A model generated the notes under the pieces. The model saw only the letters and a list, made by a program, of their open reading frames with translations, searched no databases and was not told the origin of the DNA. From Spirochaetota bacterium (GTDB lineage Bacteria > Spirochaetota > Spirochaetia > SZUA-6), in contig JAADHF010000065.1 of NCBI GenBank assembly GCA_013151965.1, positions 45,301 through 109,300 of the forward strand: a stretch of DNA of 64,000 bases, given 5' to 3'. Position 1 is the stretch's first letter, and every line of letters starts with the position of its first letter. Shown piece after piece: positions 7,673 to 16,232 of this stretch. The translations under genes were made by a program, and so were the position numbers.

Positions 7673-10600
7673 CTACAGTTTAAAAAGATAGCTGTAATCC
7701 TTCAGTACCGTCTCCATAAAAAGCACTGCTTTACCGGCATCGTTTTCCGAAAGACCGGCTGCCGAATCACTGCTATCACCGCTGCTATTATCACCATCGC
7801 TATTATCACCGCTCCGGAAAGCGGCATACATTTTTTTATTTTCAATAGTATTGTCATCCCTCAGAGTTACTTTAACAGTTTTTCCGCCGATCCTTACAAT
7901 AAGTCCGGCCGGATTTTCCGGATCTATCATAAAGCCGCTGTTTGTGCTTTCCCTAAAATCTTTAATGCCGTGAAACAGAGTAAACTTATCCTTATACGGG
8001 GCTCCTTCCCACGGGCAGAAAGCCGCGCAATTACCGCACTCATTACACAATGAATCAATATGCAGAATCTGAAAATAATCTTTAAACACAGACCTGTCCC
8101 GGGATTTAACGGGAACAGCAATATTCGCTCTGTTCGGACAAACATCCACACATTTATTGCAGAGAAAATCACACTGAAGACACCGTTCGCCTTCCATATC
8201 CGCTATATCATCCGAATCCGGTTCTTCATCCGGGGAAGTGCCGATATTGTACACTCTCCCCTTACGTTTATAGATAGATTCTATCCTTGCCTCCGTATCT
8301 TCCCTTCGGGCATATTGAATAAGTTCAAGACGCTCCCCCTCCATATTAACGCCTGTACTGCCGAGAACCGGATTCCCGGATATATCCGCACTTAAACCTG
8401 TTTCCACCTTTTTCAGAATCGACACGGCCGCTAACTTCCCATCCGCTATGGATTCGACAACAGAGGAGGGGCCCCGCAGAGCATCTCCGCCTATATATAC
8501 ACCGGGAATCGTTGTTTCCAGTGTGTCCTTGTTTACATCCAGTTTTCCCTCTCTGTTAAACTTAAGCCCCCATTTTTTAAGCATTTCATAATCTACAGTC
8601 TCTCCGATTGCTGAGATTATTGTATCCGCTTTAACATTCTCATATTCATCGAGCGGGACAGGGCGTCTTCTGCCGGAAGCGTCTTTTTCGCCGGGCTTCA
8701 TCTTCCTTAGGGTAAGTATCGATCCGGTATCCCCTGAAGAGACCGATTCCGGAGCTAACAAAAATCCGAACCTGCCTCCCTCTTTTACAACATTCCGGTA
8801 CTCTTCCCTGTCCGCAGGCATTTCCTTTTCGGTTCTCCTGTAATAAACGGTAACTTCCTCTACTCCGGGAATACGGAGGGCGGAACGGGCACTGTCCATG
8901 GCGGTATTTCCGCCTCCGATTACGGCAACTTTTTTGCCGGGTTTAACAGAATCCGGATCCTTGTTGAATTTCCTTAAAAAATCGAGAGCATCCACAAGGA
9001 CGCCTTCCGAATCGTACCCTTTCCCCGATTTCAGTTTAAGTTTTCTGGAATTCTGCGCTCCGACTCCAATAAAAACATAATCGAAACCCTCTTTTTTTAA
9101 TTTCGCAGGAGTAATGCCCGATACTCCGAAATGAAACTTGACTCCGAGTGACTCTATAAGAGAAATATCCCTTCTTAAGGCATCCTCCGACAGCCTGTAC
9201 TCAGGCAGTATGTTGCGCATTATGCCGCCTGCGGATTCCCTTTCCTCATAGACAGAGACTCTTAACCCTGCTTTTGCCAGAAAGTACGAAACGGCCAGCC
9301 CGGAAGGACCTGCACCTAGAACGGCAATATTTCCGCGGGCTCCTCTCGGGATATTACGCGCGGCTTTTACCTGTTTTGCAACATTCTTATAACCGGAGAG
9401 TCCGCGGCCTGCTGCAATCTTTTTTACATCCCTTATCCGCACAGGGCCTTCATAATCGAGCCTTGTACACCTTGCCGCACAGGGCTGTTCACAGATGTAT
9501 CCGGTAATATTGGGAAGGGCATTCCGTGAATAGATTAATTCCAGAGATTTCGAATATTCGGCTTCGGCTGTAAGGCTGATATACTGCGGTATATCCTGAT
9601 GTATGGGACATGCCTCTCTGCACGGAGCAATATAACAATCCAACATCGGAAGGCTGCCGGAAACGGATACCCTGTCTTCCCCGCGCCACTTTTTTTTATA
9701 GAGTATACTATCCTCTGCATTCTCTGCCAGTTTTTCCAATATCCCAAGTTTTATTAAATGGCCGGATCCCGTATCAGAAGCTCCGGCACCCTTAGATTCT
9801 ACAGTCAGTTCCTCCTCTATCAGGTCAGCAGCTTCCTTTAATCTTAAGTACCCTCCCGGCTTTAACAGTTCGGTTGCAAATGTTACGGGCTTAATTCCGC
9901 TCCGGTAAAGCTCTTTAACATTGAGCTGAGAAGCTCCCCCCGAATATGAAACCGGAAGATTACCTGCAAATTTCTTACTGAGTTCATATGCAAGCCTTAC
10001 CGTTAAGGGGAAAAGAGCTCTCCCCGACATATACATCTCGTTCCCCGGGAGGTATTCTCCGGAATTTACCGTCCCGAGAGTGTTGGACAGTTTAACACCG
10101 AAACCAAGGTGATTTCCCTCTGCCTTCTCCTTAAGACGGGTAATTATACTCACGGCATCATCGTACTGAAGGTCATTGGCAAAGGATGCCCCGTTTAACT
10201 TTATATAATCATAGCCGTTTTTATCCAGTATTCCCCGGACCTTTTTAAATCCCAGTAATGTCGGATTGAGTTTAACAAAGGTATGCAGTTTTTTCTGTTC
10301 CAAAAGGTAGCTGCAGATCGATTCTATTTCATCGGGAGGACAACCGTGCATGGTGGAAAGGGTAACGGAATCGGCAATCCCGGATGAAATCGATGACGGC
10401 AGATCCTTTAATTTTTCACGGACATTATCAAGGCCGGCACGGCTGAAAAAACCGGAATTCTTTATAAAACTATCAAGCTGTTCAAGATAGGATGTAAATT
10501 TACCGGAGCCGGATGAATCGATTAAAAGATTAATGAACCTGTCCATAGGCTCTGTCCGGATTCCTTCGAGATCGTATCCTATGCTCATATTAAAGATAAA

Positions 10601-11080
10601 AGAGGGCTTCTTTTTCTTTTCGGAACCTGCGCCTGCAGTTTTATTATCCGCAGGTTCCCCGCGCGAAAGGCCGAAGAGTTTCTCCAGAAAATGCAGCACA
10701 ACCCAGCCCTTTAAATATTCATCATACGCCTGCTCAAGGGAGAGCTCGGTCGACCATTCCGTATTATAACCTTCATCCCGGGCATCGATACACGGTTTAT
10801 CGATTTCCAGGCTGTCGAGCTTCTGTACGGTCTTAAGCTCGATAAACCTTCCTCCTGCAAGATATGCCGTAACTATATTCTGCGCAAGCTGGGTATGCGG
10901 TCCTGCCGCCGGACCTAAAGCCGTATCTATTTCGCGGTTGAATATTTTTACACTCTTCCTGTTTCGTTTCCTGAAAAAAACATACTCTGGTATCTGGAAA
11001 ACAGACCTTCTTGCAAGGTATTCTCCGGTGATCCAGTTCAGAAGATTTACAAAAGAAATCGGATGCATCCTGTCACTCAT
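7673..11080 (-). CDS. ygfK: YgfK, putative selenate-reductase-family flavoprotein (DHOD-like + GltD-like + ferredoxin)
   Basis: A 1135-residue iron-sulfur flavoprotein. Residues 1-450 resemble a dihydroorotate-dehydrogenase-like barrel (TMHGCPPDEIES, KLNPTLLGF). Residues 480-570 hold cysteine motifs CYIAPCREACP and CEQPCAARC of the GltD N-terminal type. An FAD site follows (VAVLGAGPSGLAVSYF), then an NAD(P) site (VAVIGGGNTAMDSAR with YRRTEKEMPA). The C-terminal part has ferredoxin clusters (CLQCDFLCNKCVDVCP and CNECGNCAAFCPWEG). Despite its historical name, YgfK belongs to the anaerobic urate/purine gene set and probably passes NAD(P)H or ferredoxin electrons to a purine intermediate. A Gly/Ser/Asp-rich stretch near the C-terminus is encoded by imperfect 15-base repeats. 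The start has GGAAAGGAAG upstream. Confidence 0.9.
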   Translation of the reverse strand: MSDRMHPISFVNLLNWITGEYLARRSVFQIPEYVFFRKRNRKSVKIFNREIDTALGPAAGPHTQLAQNIVTAYLAGGRFIELKTVQKLDSLEIDKPCIDARDEGYNTEWSTELSLEQAYDEYLKGWVVLHFLEKLFGLSRGEPADNKTAGAGSEKKKKPSFIFNMSIGYDLEGIRTEPMDRFINLLIDSSGSGKFTSYLEQLDSFIKNSGFFSRAGLDNVREKLKDLPSSISSGIADSVTLSTMHGCPPDEIESICSYLLEQKKLHTFVKLNPTLLGFKKVRGILDKNGYDYIKLNGASFANDLQYDDAVSIITRLKEKAEGNHLGFGVKLSNTLGTVNSGEYLPGNEMYMSGRALFPLTVRLAYELSKKFAGNLPVSYSGGASQLNVKELYRSGIKPVTFATELLKPGGYLRLKEAADLIEEELTVESKGAGASDTGSGHLIKLGILEKLAENAEDSILYKKKWRGEDRVSVSGSLPMLDCYIAPCREACPIHQDIPQYISLTAEAEYSKSLELIYSRNALPNITGYICEQPCAARCTRLDYEGPVRIRDVKKIAAGRGLSGYKNVAKQVKAARNIPRGARGNIAVLGAGPSGLAVSYFLAKAGLRVSVYEERESAGGIMRNILPEYRLSEDALRRDISLIESLGVKFHFGVSGITPAKLKKEGFDYVFIGVGAQNSRKLKLKSGKGYDSEGVLVDALDFLRKFNKDPDSVKPGKKVAVIGGGNTAMDSARSALRIPGVEEVTVYYRRTEKEMPADREEYRNVVKEGGRFGFLLAPESVSSGDTGSILTLRKMKPGEKDASGRRRPVPLDEYENVKADTIISAIGETVDYEMLKKWGLKFNREGKLDVNKDTLETTIPGVYIGGDALRGPSSVVESIADGKLAAVSILKKVETGLSADISGNPVLGSTGVNMEGERLELIQYARREDTEARIESIYKRKGRVYNIGTSPDEEPDSDDIADMEGERCLQCDFLCNKCVDVCPNRANIAVPVKSRDRSVFKDYFQILHIDSLCNECGNCAAFCPWEGAPYKDKFTLFHGIKDFRESTNSGFMIDPENPAGLIVRIGGKTVKVTLRDDNTIENKKMYAAFRSGDNSDGDNSSGDSSDSAAGLSENDAGKAVLFMETVLKDYSYLFKL
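7768..7810. repeat. Imperfect 15-bp tandem repeat in 3' end of ygfK
   Basis: GCTATTATCACC occurs at 7784-7795 and 7799-7810, with a degenerate earlier copy (TGCTATCACC) just upstream. The repeats encode a low-complexity Gly-Asp-Asn-Ser stretch near the YgfK C-terminus, suggesting a length-variable linker. Confidence 0.55.
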
Positions 11081-11101
11081 TTTTTTCTTCCTTTCCCGGA
11101 T

Positions 11102-13429
11102 TTATACTATCCCCTGTTTAATTAGCTCCCTCCAGACCTTCTCCGGTGTAAAAGGAGTTTCGTACAGCCGGATCCCGGCAGCATCGAATACTGCGTTAGC
11201 TATAGCAGGTGCGGGCCCATTAATCGCGATTTCACCTACGGATTTCGCACCAAAAGGACCTGTAGGTTCGTATGATTCCGCAATTATCGTTTTAATCTCC
11301 GGTATATCCGCAGCAGTGTAAACCTTGTAATTCCCAAAATTCGGATTAACCATTTTACCTCTTTTGTTAAATATGTATTCTTCGGTAAGCGCATAGGATA
11401 TTCCGTTTACAACAGCACCCTCTACCTGCCCTTCCGCCAGTACGGTATTGATGGGCTGACCGCAGTCCACTGCGGAAACAAATTTAAGCGGCTTAATTCT
11501 GCCGGTCTCGATATCCACTGCAACTTCCGCAAACTGGGCAATAAACGGCGGAGGCGATTCGGGCAGCACACTCGAAGCAGATGCCTGGATCTGAAATTGA
11601 TTAGCCTGGTAGAGGCTGTATATGGATATTTCACTGTAAGAAACATTTTTCCCGTTCTTTGCGGATACGATTTTTTCCGGTTCCGTCTTAAGATCATCCT
11701 TATCCGTTTCCAGCATCTCCGAAGCGACATCAAGAATCTGCGAAAGAACTTTTTCCGCACATTTTTTTACGGCCGTGCCGGAAACATATGTGGTCGAGGA
11801 TGCATATGCACCGACATCGAAAGGTGTAAGATCCGTATCGGAGGAAAGCACTAAAACCTTCTCCAGCGGTATCTTCAGCACTTCGGATACAATCTGCCCC
11901 AGTACCGTATCCGAACCGGTGCCTATATCCGTTGCTCCGGCAAACAGGTTAAAGGAGCCGTCTTCGTTCATCTTCATAGAGGCCGACCCCATATCTATAA
12001 GAGGAATTCCGGAACCCTGCATCCCGATAGACAGGCCCACACCCGTAATCCATCCATCTTCGGTTTTAATTCTTTTCCCCCGTTTCTTATACCATTCTAT
12101 TTCCGCCGCTCCCATATCGATACAGCTATCCAGTTTGCACGATTTAACCGTCTGGCTTACCCCTTCTTTGCCTTCTCCGAGAGCTTCAAAAACAGCCGAG
12201 GTTTCTCCCTCTTTTATATGCCATTTCTTGCAGTATTCAAGTATATCCTGTCCGGTTTTTCTTGCAATAATATCTATCTGCTGATTCAGTGCAAAATATC
12301 CCTGTGTAGCACCATACCCCCTGTATGCACCGCCGACCGGAAGGTTCGTATATACTGTTTTCCCTGCAAAGCTTAAGTTTTCTATCTTATTAAAGAGGGG
12401 AAGCACCTTGCTCCCCGTATTGGACAGAACCGTTAAGGAGTGCGACCCGTATGCACCGTTATTCATCAGCGCATCCATGGAAAGCGCCGTTATCCGCCCG
12501 TCTTTTTTAAATCCGGTTTTAAGTTTTATTCTCATGGGATGACGTGTTCTCGTACTCTGAAACACCTCTTCCCGGGAAAGAACGATCTTAACATTCCTGC
12601 CTGTATCCCATGCAATAAGGGCGCCATAAGGTTCCAGGATTATCTCCTGCTTGCCTCCGAATCCGCCTCCGATCCGCGGTTTTATAACGCGTATCATCCG
12701 CAGCGGTATGTCGAGAACAGAGCTTATAATCCTTCTGACATGAAACGGAACCTGAGTGGTAGTGATTATTACAAGCCTTCCCCTTTCATCGAAATAAACG
12801 GAAACAGCATGGGGTTCCGTTGCAGCATGTGATGCATAGTGAACCTTATAGGTATTCTCCTCTATAAAATCCGCCTCTTTAAATCCTTTTTCCGTATCTC
12901 CGAAACCAATTTCTATAATCGCCGCAATATTTTTCTCAGGAAGATAGGGTACCGGTATCTTTGCATATTCATTACCGGCATGAATCTTCGGTGATTCCGG
13001 ATCCGCCGCTTTTTCAGGGTCGAACAGTGCCCGGAGTTCCTTATACTCAACCTTTATTTTTTTTACAGCCTCTTGTGCCGCATCTTCCGTTTCCGCCGCA
13101 ACCATGGCAACCCTGTCGCCTGCAAAGCGCACCCTGCTGTCGAACAATCTTGTATCGTAGGGCGAAGGTTCGGGGAAACCCTGGCCTGCCGTTGTAAAAA
13201 GCCTATCGGGAGTATTCTCATAATGGTAAATCTTTACAACACCCTCTACCGCCATTGCCTCCTTAAGCTCGATGCCGGTAATTTCGCCGTGAGGTACCGG
13301 CGAGTACAGGAACGCTCCGTAAAGCGGATTCTCTATATAAAAATCATTGGTAAATTTTTCTCTCCCTGTCGCAAGGCTTATCCCGTCTATTTTGCCGCAG
13401 GGCTTTCCTATATGAACAAAATCAGTCAT
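11102..13429 (-). CDS. xdhA: Xanthine dehydrogenase molybdenum-binding subunit, XdhA-like
   Basis: A 775-residue molybdenum hydroxylase large subunit. It shows the hammerhead domain at the N-terminus, GGGFGGKQEIILEPYG and GGAYRGYGATQGYFA for cofactor binding, GATDIGTGSDTVLGQ, and GAKSVGEIAINGPAPA with the catalytic glutamate. ATG 13429 (MTDFVHIGKPCGKIDG) is chosen because GGAGG lies five bases upstream and the overlap with the preceding gene is then only eight bases; an ATG at 13459 would overlap by 38. With the two small subunits immediately upstream it makes a complete three-subunit xanthine-dehydrogenase-type enzyme. The YgfK/SsnA neighbourhood favours a purine substrate and a selenium-dependent cofactor; the latter is inference, since the labile selenium is not encoded. 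Confidence 0.87.
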   Translation of the reverse strand: MTDFVHIGKPCGKIDGISLATGREKFTNDFYIENPLYGAFLYSPVPHGEITGIELKEAMAVEGVVKIYHYENTPDRLFTTAGQGFPEPSPYDTRLFDSRVRFAGDRVAMVAAETEDAAQEAVKKIKVEYKELRALFDPEKAADPESPKIHAGNEYAKIPVPYLPEKNIAAIIEIGFGDTEKGFKEADFIEENTYKVHYASHAATEPHAVSVYFDERGRLVIITTTQVPFHVRRIISSVLDIPLRMIRVIKPRIGGGFGGKQEIILEPYGALIAWDTGRNVKIVLSREEVFQSTRTRHPMRIKLKTGFKKDGRITALSMDALMNNGAYGSHSLTVLSNTGSKVLPLFNKIENLSFAGKTVYTNLPVGGAYRGYGATQGYFALNQQIDIIARKTGQDILEYCKKWHIKEGETSAVFEALGEGKEGVSQTVKSCKLDSCIDMGAAEIEWYKKRGKRIKTEDGWITGVGLSIGMQGSGIPLIDMGSASMKMNEDGSFNLFAGATDIGTGSDTVLGQIVSEVLKIPLEKVLVLSSDTDLTPFDVGAYASSTTYVSGTAVKKCAEKVLSQILDVASEMLETDKDDLKTEPEKIVSAKNGKNVSYSEISIYSLYQANQFQIQASASSVLPESPPPFIAQFAEVAVDIETGRIKPLKFVSAVDCGQPINTVLAEGQVEGAVVNGISYALTEEYIFNKRGKMVNPNFGNYKVYTAADIPEIKTIIAESYEPTGPFGAKSVGEIAINGPAPAIANAVFDAAGIRLYETPFTPEKVWRELIKQGIV

Positions 13430-13895
13430 CCGTTCCTCCGGATAACTTTTTAGCGGCAAGTTTTACCGAATCAAGTATTTTAACGTAGCCTGTGCACCTG
13501 CAGATATTCCCGTCGAGGGCGTTTCTTACATCGGCATCGGAAGGATCCGGATTTTCCCGGAGCAGCGAATATGTAACTACCACCTTTGCCGGTGTACAGT
13601 ATCCGCATTGAACCCCGCCTGCTTCTACAAAGGCTTCCTGAATGGGATTTAAATTTCTGAAGTTTCCGATACCCATTACTGTAGTTATTTCCCTGCCTAT
13701 TACAGATGCAGCCAGCACCTGACACGAGTTTACCGGTTTCCCGTCCAGAAGCACGATACAGATCCCGCATTCTCCCTTTCCGCAGCCCGATTTAACCTCC
13801 GCATGTCCGTTTTTTCGTAACACCGAAAGCATTGTATCCGCCGGGCCGAATGTATAAGTTTCTGCCGTGCCGTTAATTATAAACGCACCTTTCAC
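13422..13895 (-). CDS. xdhC: 2Fe-2S subunit of molybdenum hydroxylase (XdhC/CoxS family)
   Basis: A 157-residue subunit carrying two [2Fe-2S] clusters that relay electrons from the molybdenum site to FAD. The plant-ferredoxin-like cluster is in KSGCGKGECGICIVLLDG with a further Cys in NSCQVLA; the second, helical cluster is in GVQCGYCTPAKVV and GNICRCTGY. The length is usual for the family. It overlaps the FAD-subunit gene by four bases and the large-subunit gene by eight, so the three are translationally coupled. It is the only such subunit in the window, although two large subunits are encoded. Confidence 0.92.
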   Translation of the reverse strand: MKGAFIINGTAETYTFGPADTMLSVLRKNGHAEVKSGCGKGECGICIVLLDGKPVNSCQVLAASVIGREITTVMGIGNFRNLNPIQEAFVEAGGVQCGYCTPAKVVVTYSLLRENPDPSDADVRNALDGNICRCTGYVKILDSVKLAAKKLSGGTDD

Positions 13896-14767
13896 ATTTT
13901 GCTCCTCATCACCTCTTCGAGACCCCTCCGCAGTTCCACGGATACAGCATGCTGCAAATACTCACCGCTTGTTTCCATTTTCCGCTGAAACCGGGCGGTA
14001 AGTTTTGTATCGATTAAACCTTTAAGCAGGGAACCGGAGAAAAGCTTTTCCCCGTTATTCTTTTTCCTTCGAAGAATTTCAACTATCGACTCTTCAATTG
14101 CCGATTCACGTAAGTATTTCCCCTTTGTACCTGTTATGACAATTCTCACAACAGGTTCGAAGCTTCCGCCTACGCCGGAAACTGTAATCGAGATTGTAAA
14201 CTTCGGATAATCGAACCTTGTCCTGACATCCCTGTAATACCACGATCTGTATGGAATACTCTTAAAAGCCACCTTTGTTATAAATACCCTTTTTTGATCC
14301 GCAGGCATTCTTAAAAAGCCCTCTGTTGAAATCATTTCTATAGCTGCGGAATCCTTCGTAATAAAATAAACATCGGCATCGAGTGCAACAAGAGGACCTG
14401 CAAGATCGGACCACGGGGGAAACGATGCAATACTGCCCCCGAGTGTAATCCTGTTCCGCAATGCATTGGAAGCCGCACCTGAAAGCGCCTTAACAATGAT
14501 GCTTCCCGGCAGTAATCTGCCGACATGCACGATTGTTTCCCCGTATGTAAGCCCTGCCCCAAGTTCTATTCTTCCGTTAATTTCTTTAAAATCCTTAAGT
14601 TCTTTAATTCCGGATATATCGATAATACCCCTTACGGATTTTGCCTCTCTGCGAAGCAGCCCGCTTTTAAGAAGATACGTGCCTCCCCCGTGAGGAATAC
14701 AGCCCTCTTTAAGAAAGTCCGGTACCTCCTGTATCTTTTCGGGATAATACCAGTTAAGCTCATCCAT
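13892..14767 (-). CDS. FAD-binding subunit of molybdenum hydroxylase (XdhB/YgfM/CoxM family)
   Basis: A 291-residue subunit of the CO-dehydrogenase flavoprotein family that transfers electrons between FAD and NAD+ or another acceptor. FAD-binding segments are visible: PHGGGTYLLKSG near residue 30 and NRITLGGSIASFPPWSDLAG near residue 105-125. It is the first gene of the purine operon, with AAGGGG about eight bases before ATG 14767, and overlaps the 2Fe-2S subunit gene by four bases. Both XdhB and YgfM are possible names; I cannot separate them by eye. Confidence 0.87.
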   Translation of the reverse strand: MDELNWYYPEKIQEVPDFLKEGCIPHGGGTYLLKSGLLRREAKSVRGIIDISGIKELKDFKEINGRIELGAGLTYGETIVHVGRLLPGSIIVKALSGAASNALRNRITLGGSIASFPPWSDLAGPLVALDADVYFITKDSAAIEMISTEGFLRMPADQKRVFITKVAFKSIPYRSWYYRDVRTRFDYPKFTISITVSGVGGSFEPVVRIVITGTKGKYLRESAIEESIVEILRRKKNNGEKLFSGSLLKGLIDTKLTARFQRKMETSGEYLQHAVSVELRRGLEEVMRSKM

Positions 14768-14798
14768 TAAACACCCCTTGCTGTAGAATGTATATACT

Positions 14799-14828
14799 AT
14801 TTTATTCCCTTATAAAACCTTTAGGCAA
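14799..14828 (-). promoter_or_regulatory. Possible promoter of the purine operon
   Basis: On the minus strand TTGCCT (14828-14823) and TAAAAT (14804-14799) are 18 bases apart in the 99-base gap between the PhoH gene and the first purine gene. The match is moderate; no clear operator or riboswitch is visible. Confidence 0.33.
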
Positions 14829-14866
14829 GAGGTTATCCGGTGAATTTGTAAGTATAAGCCTAAAAC

Positions 14867-16210
14867 CTACAATAGATTACTCGCAATCTCGGCCAGCCTG
14901 CTGCGTTCACCTTTAATAAGATTTACAGTTGCAAAGAGTTCCTGACCCTGCATTTTATCTACTAAATAGGTAAGACCATTGGAATGAGCATCCAGATACG
15001 GGGTATCTATCTGATAAATATCACCTGTAAAGACTACCTTTGTATTGTCCCCTGCACGTGTAATAATTGTTTTTACCTCGTGAGGCGTCAGGTTTTGTGC
15101 CTCATCCACGATAAAGAATATTTTAGAAAGACTTCTGCCCCTTATATATGCAAGAGGAGCGATAAATAATTTCTCACTGGCCAGCATTTCACCAATCTGT
15201 TCATACTCCTTCGAACCCTGCTCGAATTGGTGTTTTATTACATTGAGGTTATCATAAAGAGGCTGCATATAAGGATCGAGTTTTGATTCTATATTCCCCG
15301 GCAGATACCCTAAGTCTCTGTTTCCCAGAGGAACAACAGGCCTTGCGAGGTAGATCTGCCGGAACTTTCTTCTCTGTTCAAGGGCGGCCGCAAGGGCTAA
15401 AAGGGTTTTTCCCGTTCCCGCTTTGCCGGTAAGTGCTACGAGAGAAATATCGTCCCTCGACATGGCATCCAGAGAGAAGGTCTGTTCCGCATTCCTCGGA
15501 CGAATACCGTAATAGCTTTTTTTCTCCACCCGTTCTAATTCTTTAGTCTCCATATTATAATAGGCAAGCGCACTCTTATTCTCATTCTTAAGAATAAAAT
15601 ACTCATTGGCAACCGGAGAAACGCTTCCGTCCAGCCCCTCTCCGCTTACATGCCCTTCTTTATACAGAGCATCTATAAGTTTTCCCGGCACACCGTTAAC
15701 CGTGTTTCTCCCCGAGTAGAGTTTATCCACATCGACTACCTTGCCGGTCTGATAATCCTCCGCATCGATATTAAAGGCCAGGGCCTTCATCCTCAGGTTT
15801 ATGTCCTTGCTTACAAGCACAATACTGCGTTCGGGAAACTTCTCCTTGAGGTAAATTGCAAGCTCTATTATCTGATTATCAGCTTTTTTCAGGGTAAGAA
15901 TCGAATCGATCTTAGAGGAACTCTTCTGCTCATAGAAGATATAGAGCCTCCCTCTGCCGTCTCCCAGCTCTACCCCTTCATGGAAAAGCCTGTTCGATCT
16001 TGCTGTAAGCTCATCCAGTTCCCTAACAAACTGCCGTGCCTCATAGTTTATATGATCGTTGCCCCTTTTAAACTTGTCCAGTTCCTCAAGAGCAACCATA
16101 GGTATTACAACATCGTGATTCTCAAAACTATAGATCGATGTATGATCGAATAACAGAACATTGGTATCCAGAATAAAAAGCTTTTTCGAACCGGATTTTT
16201 TCAAATTCAT
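14867..16210 (-). CDS. PIN domain-PhoH family ATPase
   Basis: A 447-residue protein of the PhoH2/YlaK type. Residues 1-130 are a PIN ribonuclease domain (KLFILDTNVLLFDHTS with a catalytic Asp, VALEELDKFK). The C-terminal half is a PhoH ATPase with Walker A TGKAGTGKTLLALA, YLARPVVPLGNRDLGYLPG, and Walker B FFIVDEAQNLTPHE followed by FTGDIYQID. Related proteins act as RNA-unwinding ribonucleases. ATG 16210 is preferred over GTG 16216 because AAGGTG lies just before it. It follows the hybrid kinase by 22 bases and is probably the last gene of that signalling operon. No toxin-antitoxin partner is visible next to it. Confidence 0.9.
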   Translation of the reverse strand: MNLKKSGSKKLFILDTNVLLFDHTSIYSFENHDVVIPMVALEELDKFKRGNDHINYEARQFVRELDELTARSNRLFHEGVELGDGRGRLYIFYEQKSSSKIDSILTLKKADNQIIELAIYLKEKFPERSIVLVSKDINLRMKALAFNIDAEDYQTGKVVDVDKLYSGRNTVNGVPGKLIDALYKEGHVSGEGLDGSVSPVANEYFILKNENKSALAYYNMETKELERVEKKSYYGIRPRNAEQTFSLDAMSRDDISLVALTGKAGTGKTLLALAAALEQRRKFRQIYLARPVVPLGNRDLGYLPGNIESKLDPYMQPLYDNLNVIKHQFEQGSKEYEQIGEMLASEKLFIAPLAYIRGRSLSKIFFIVDEAQNLTPHEVKTIITRAGDNTKVVFTGDIYQIDTPYLDAHSNGLTYLVDKMQGQELFATVNLIKGERSRLAEIASNLL

Positions 16211-16232
16211 ATACACCTTCCCGTGAAAAGAC

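Noticed and set aside
1567..14767. Selenocysteine codons in the selenium-linked purine operon
   Set aside because: The genes read through without internal TGA and their lengths are normal. Selenium in such hydroxylases is a labile cofactor, not encoded selenocysteine.
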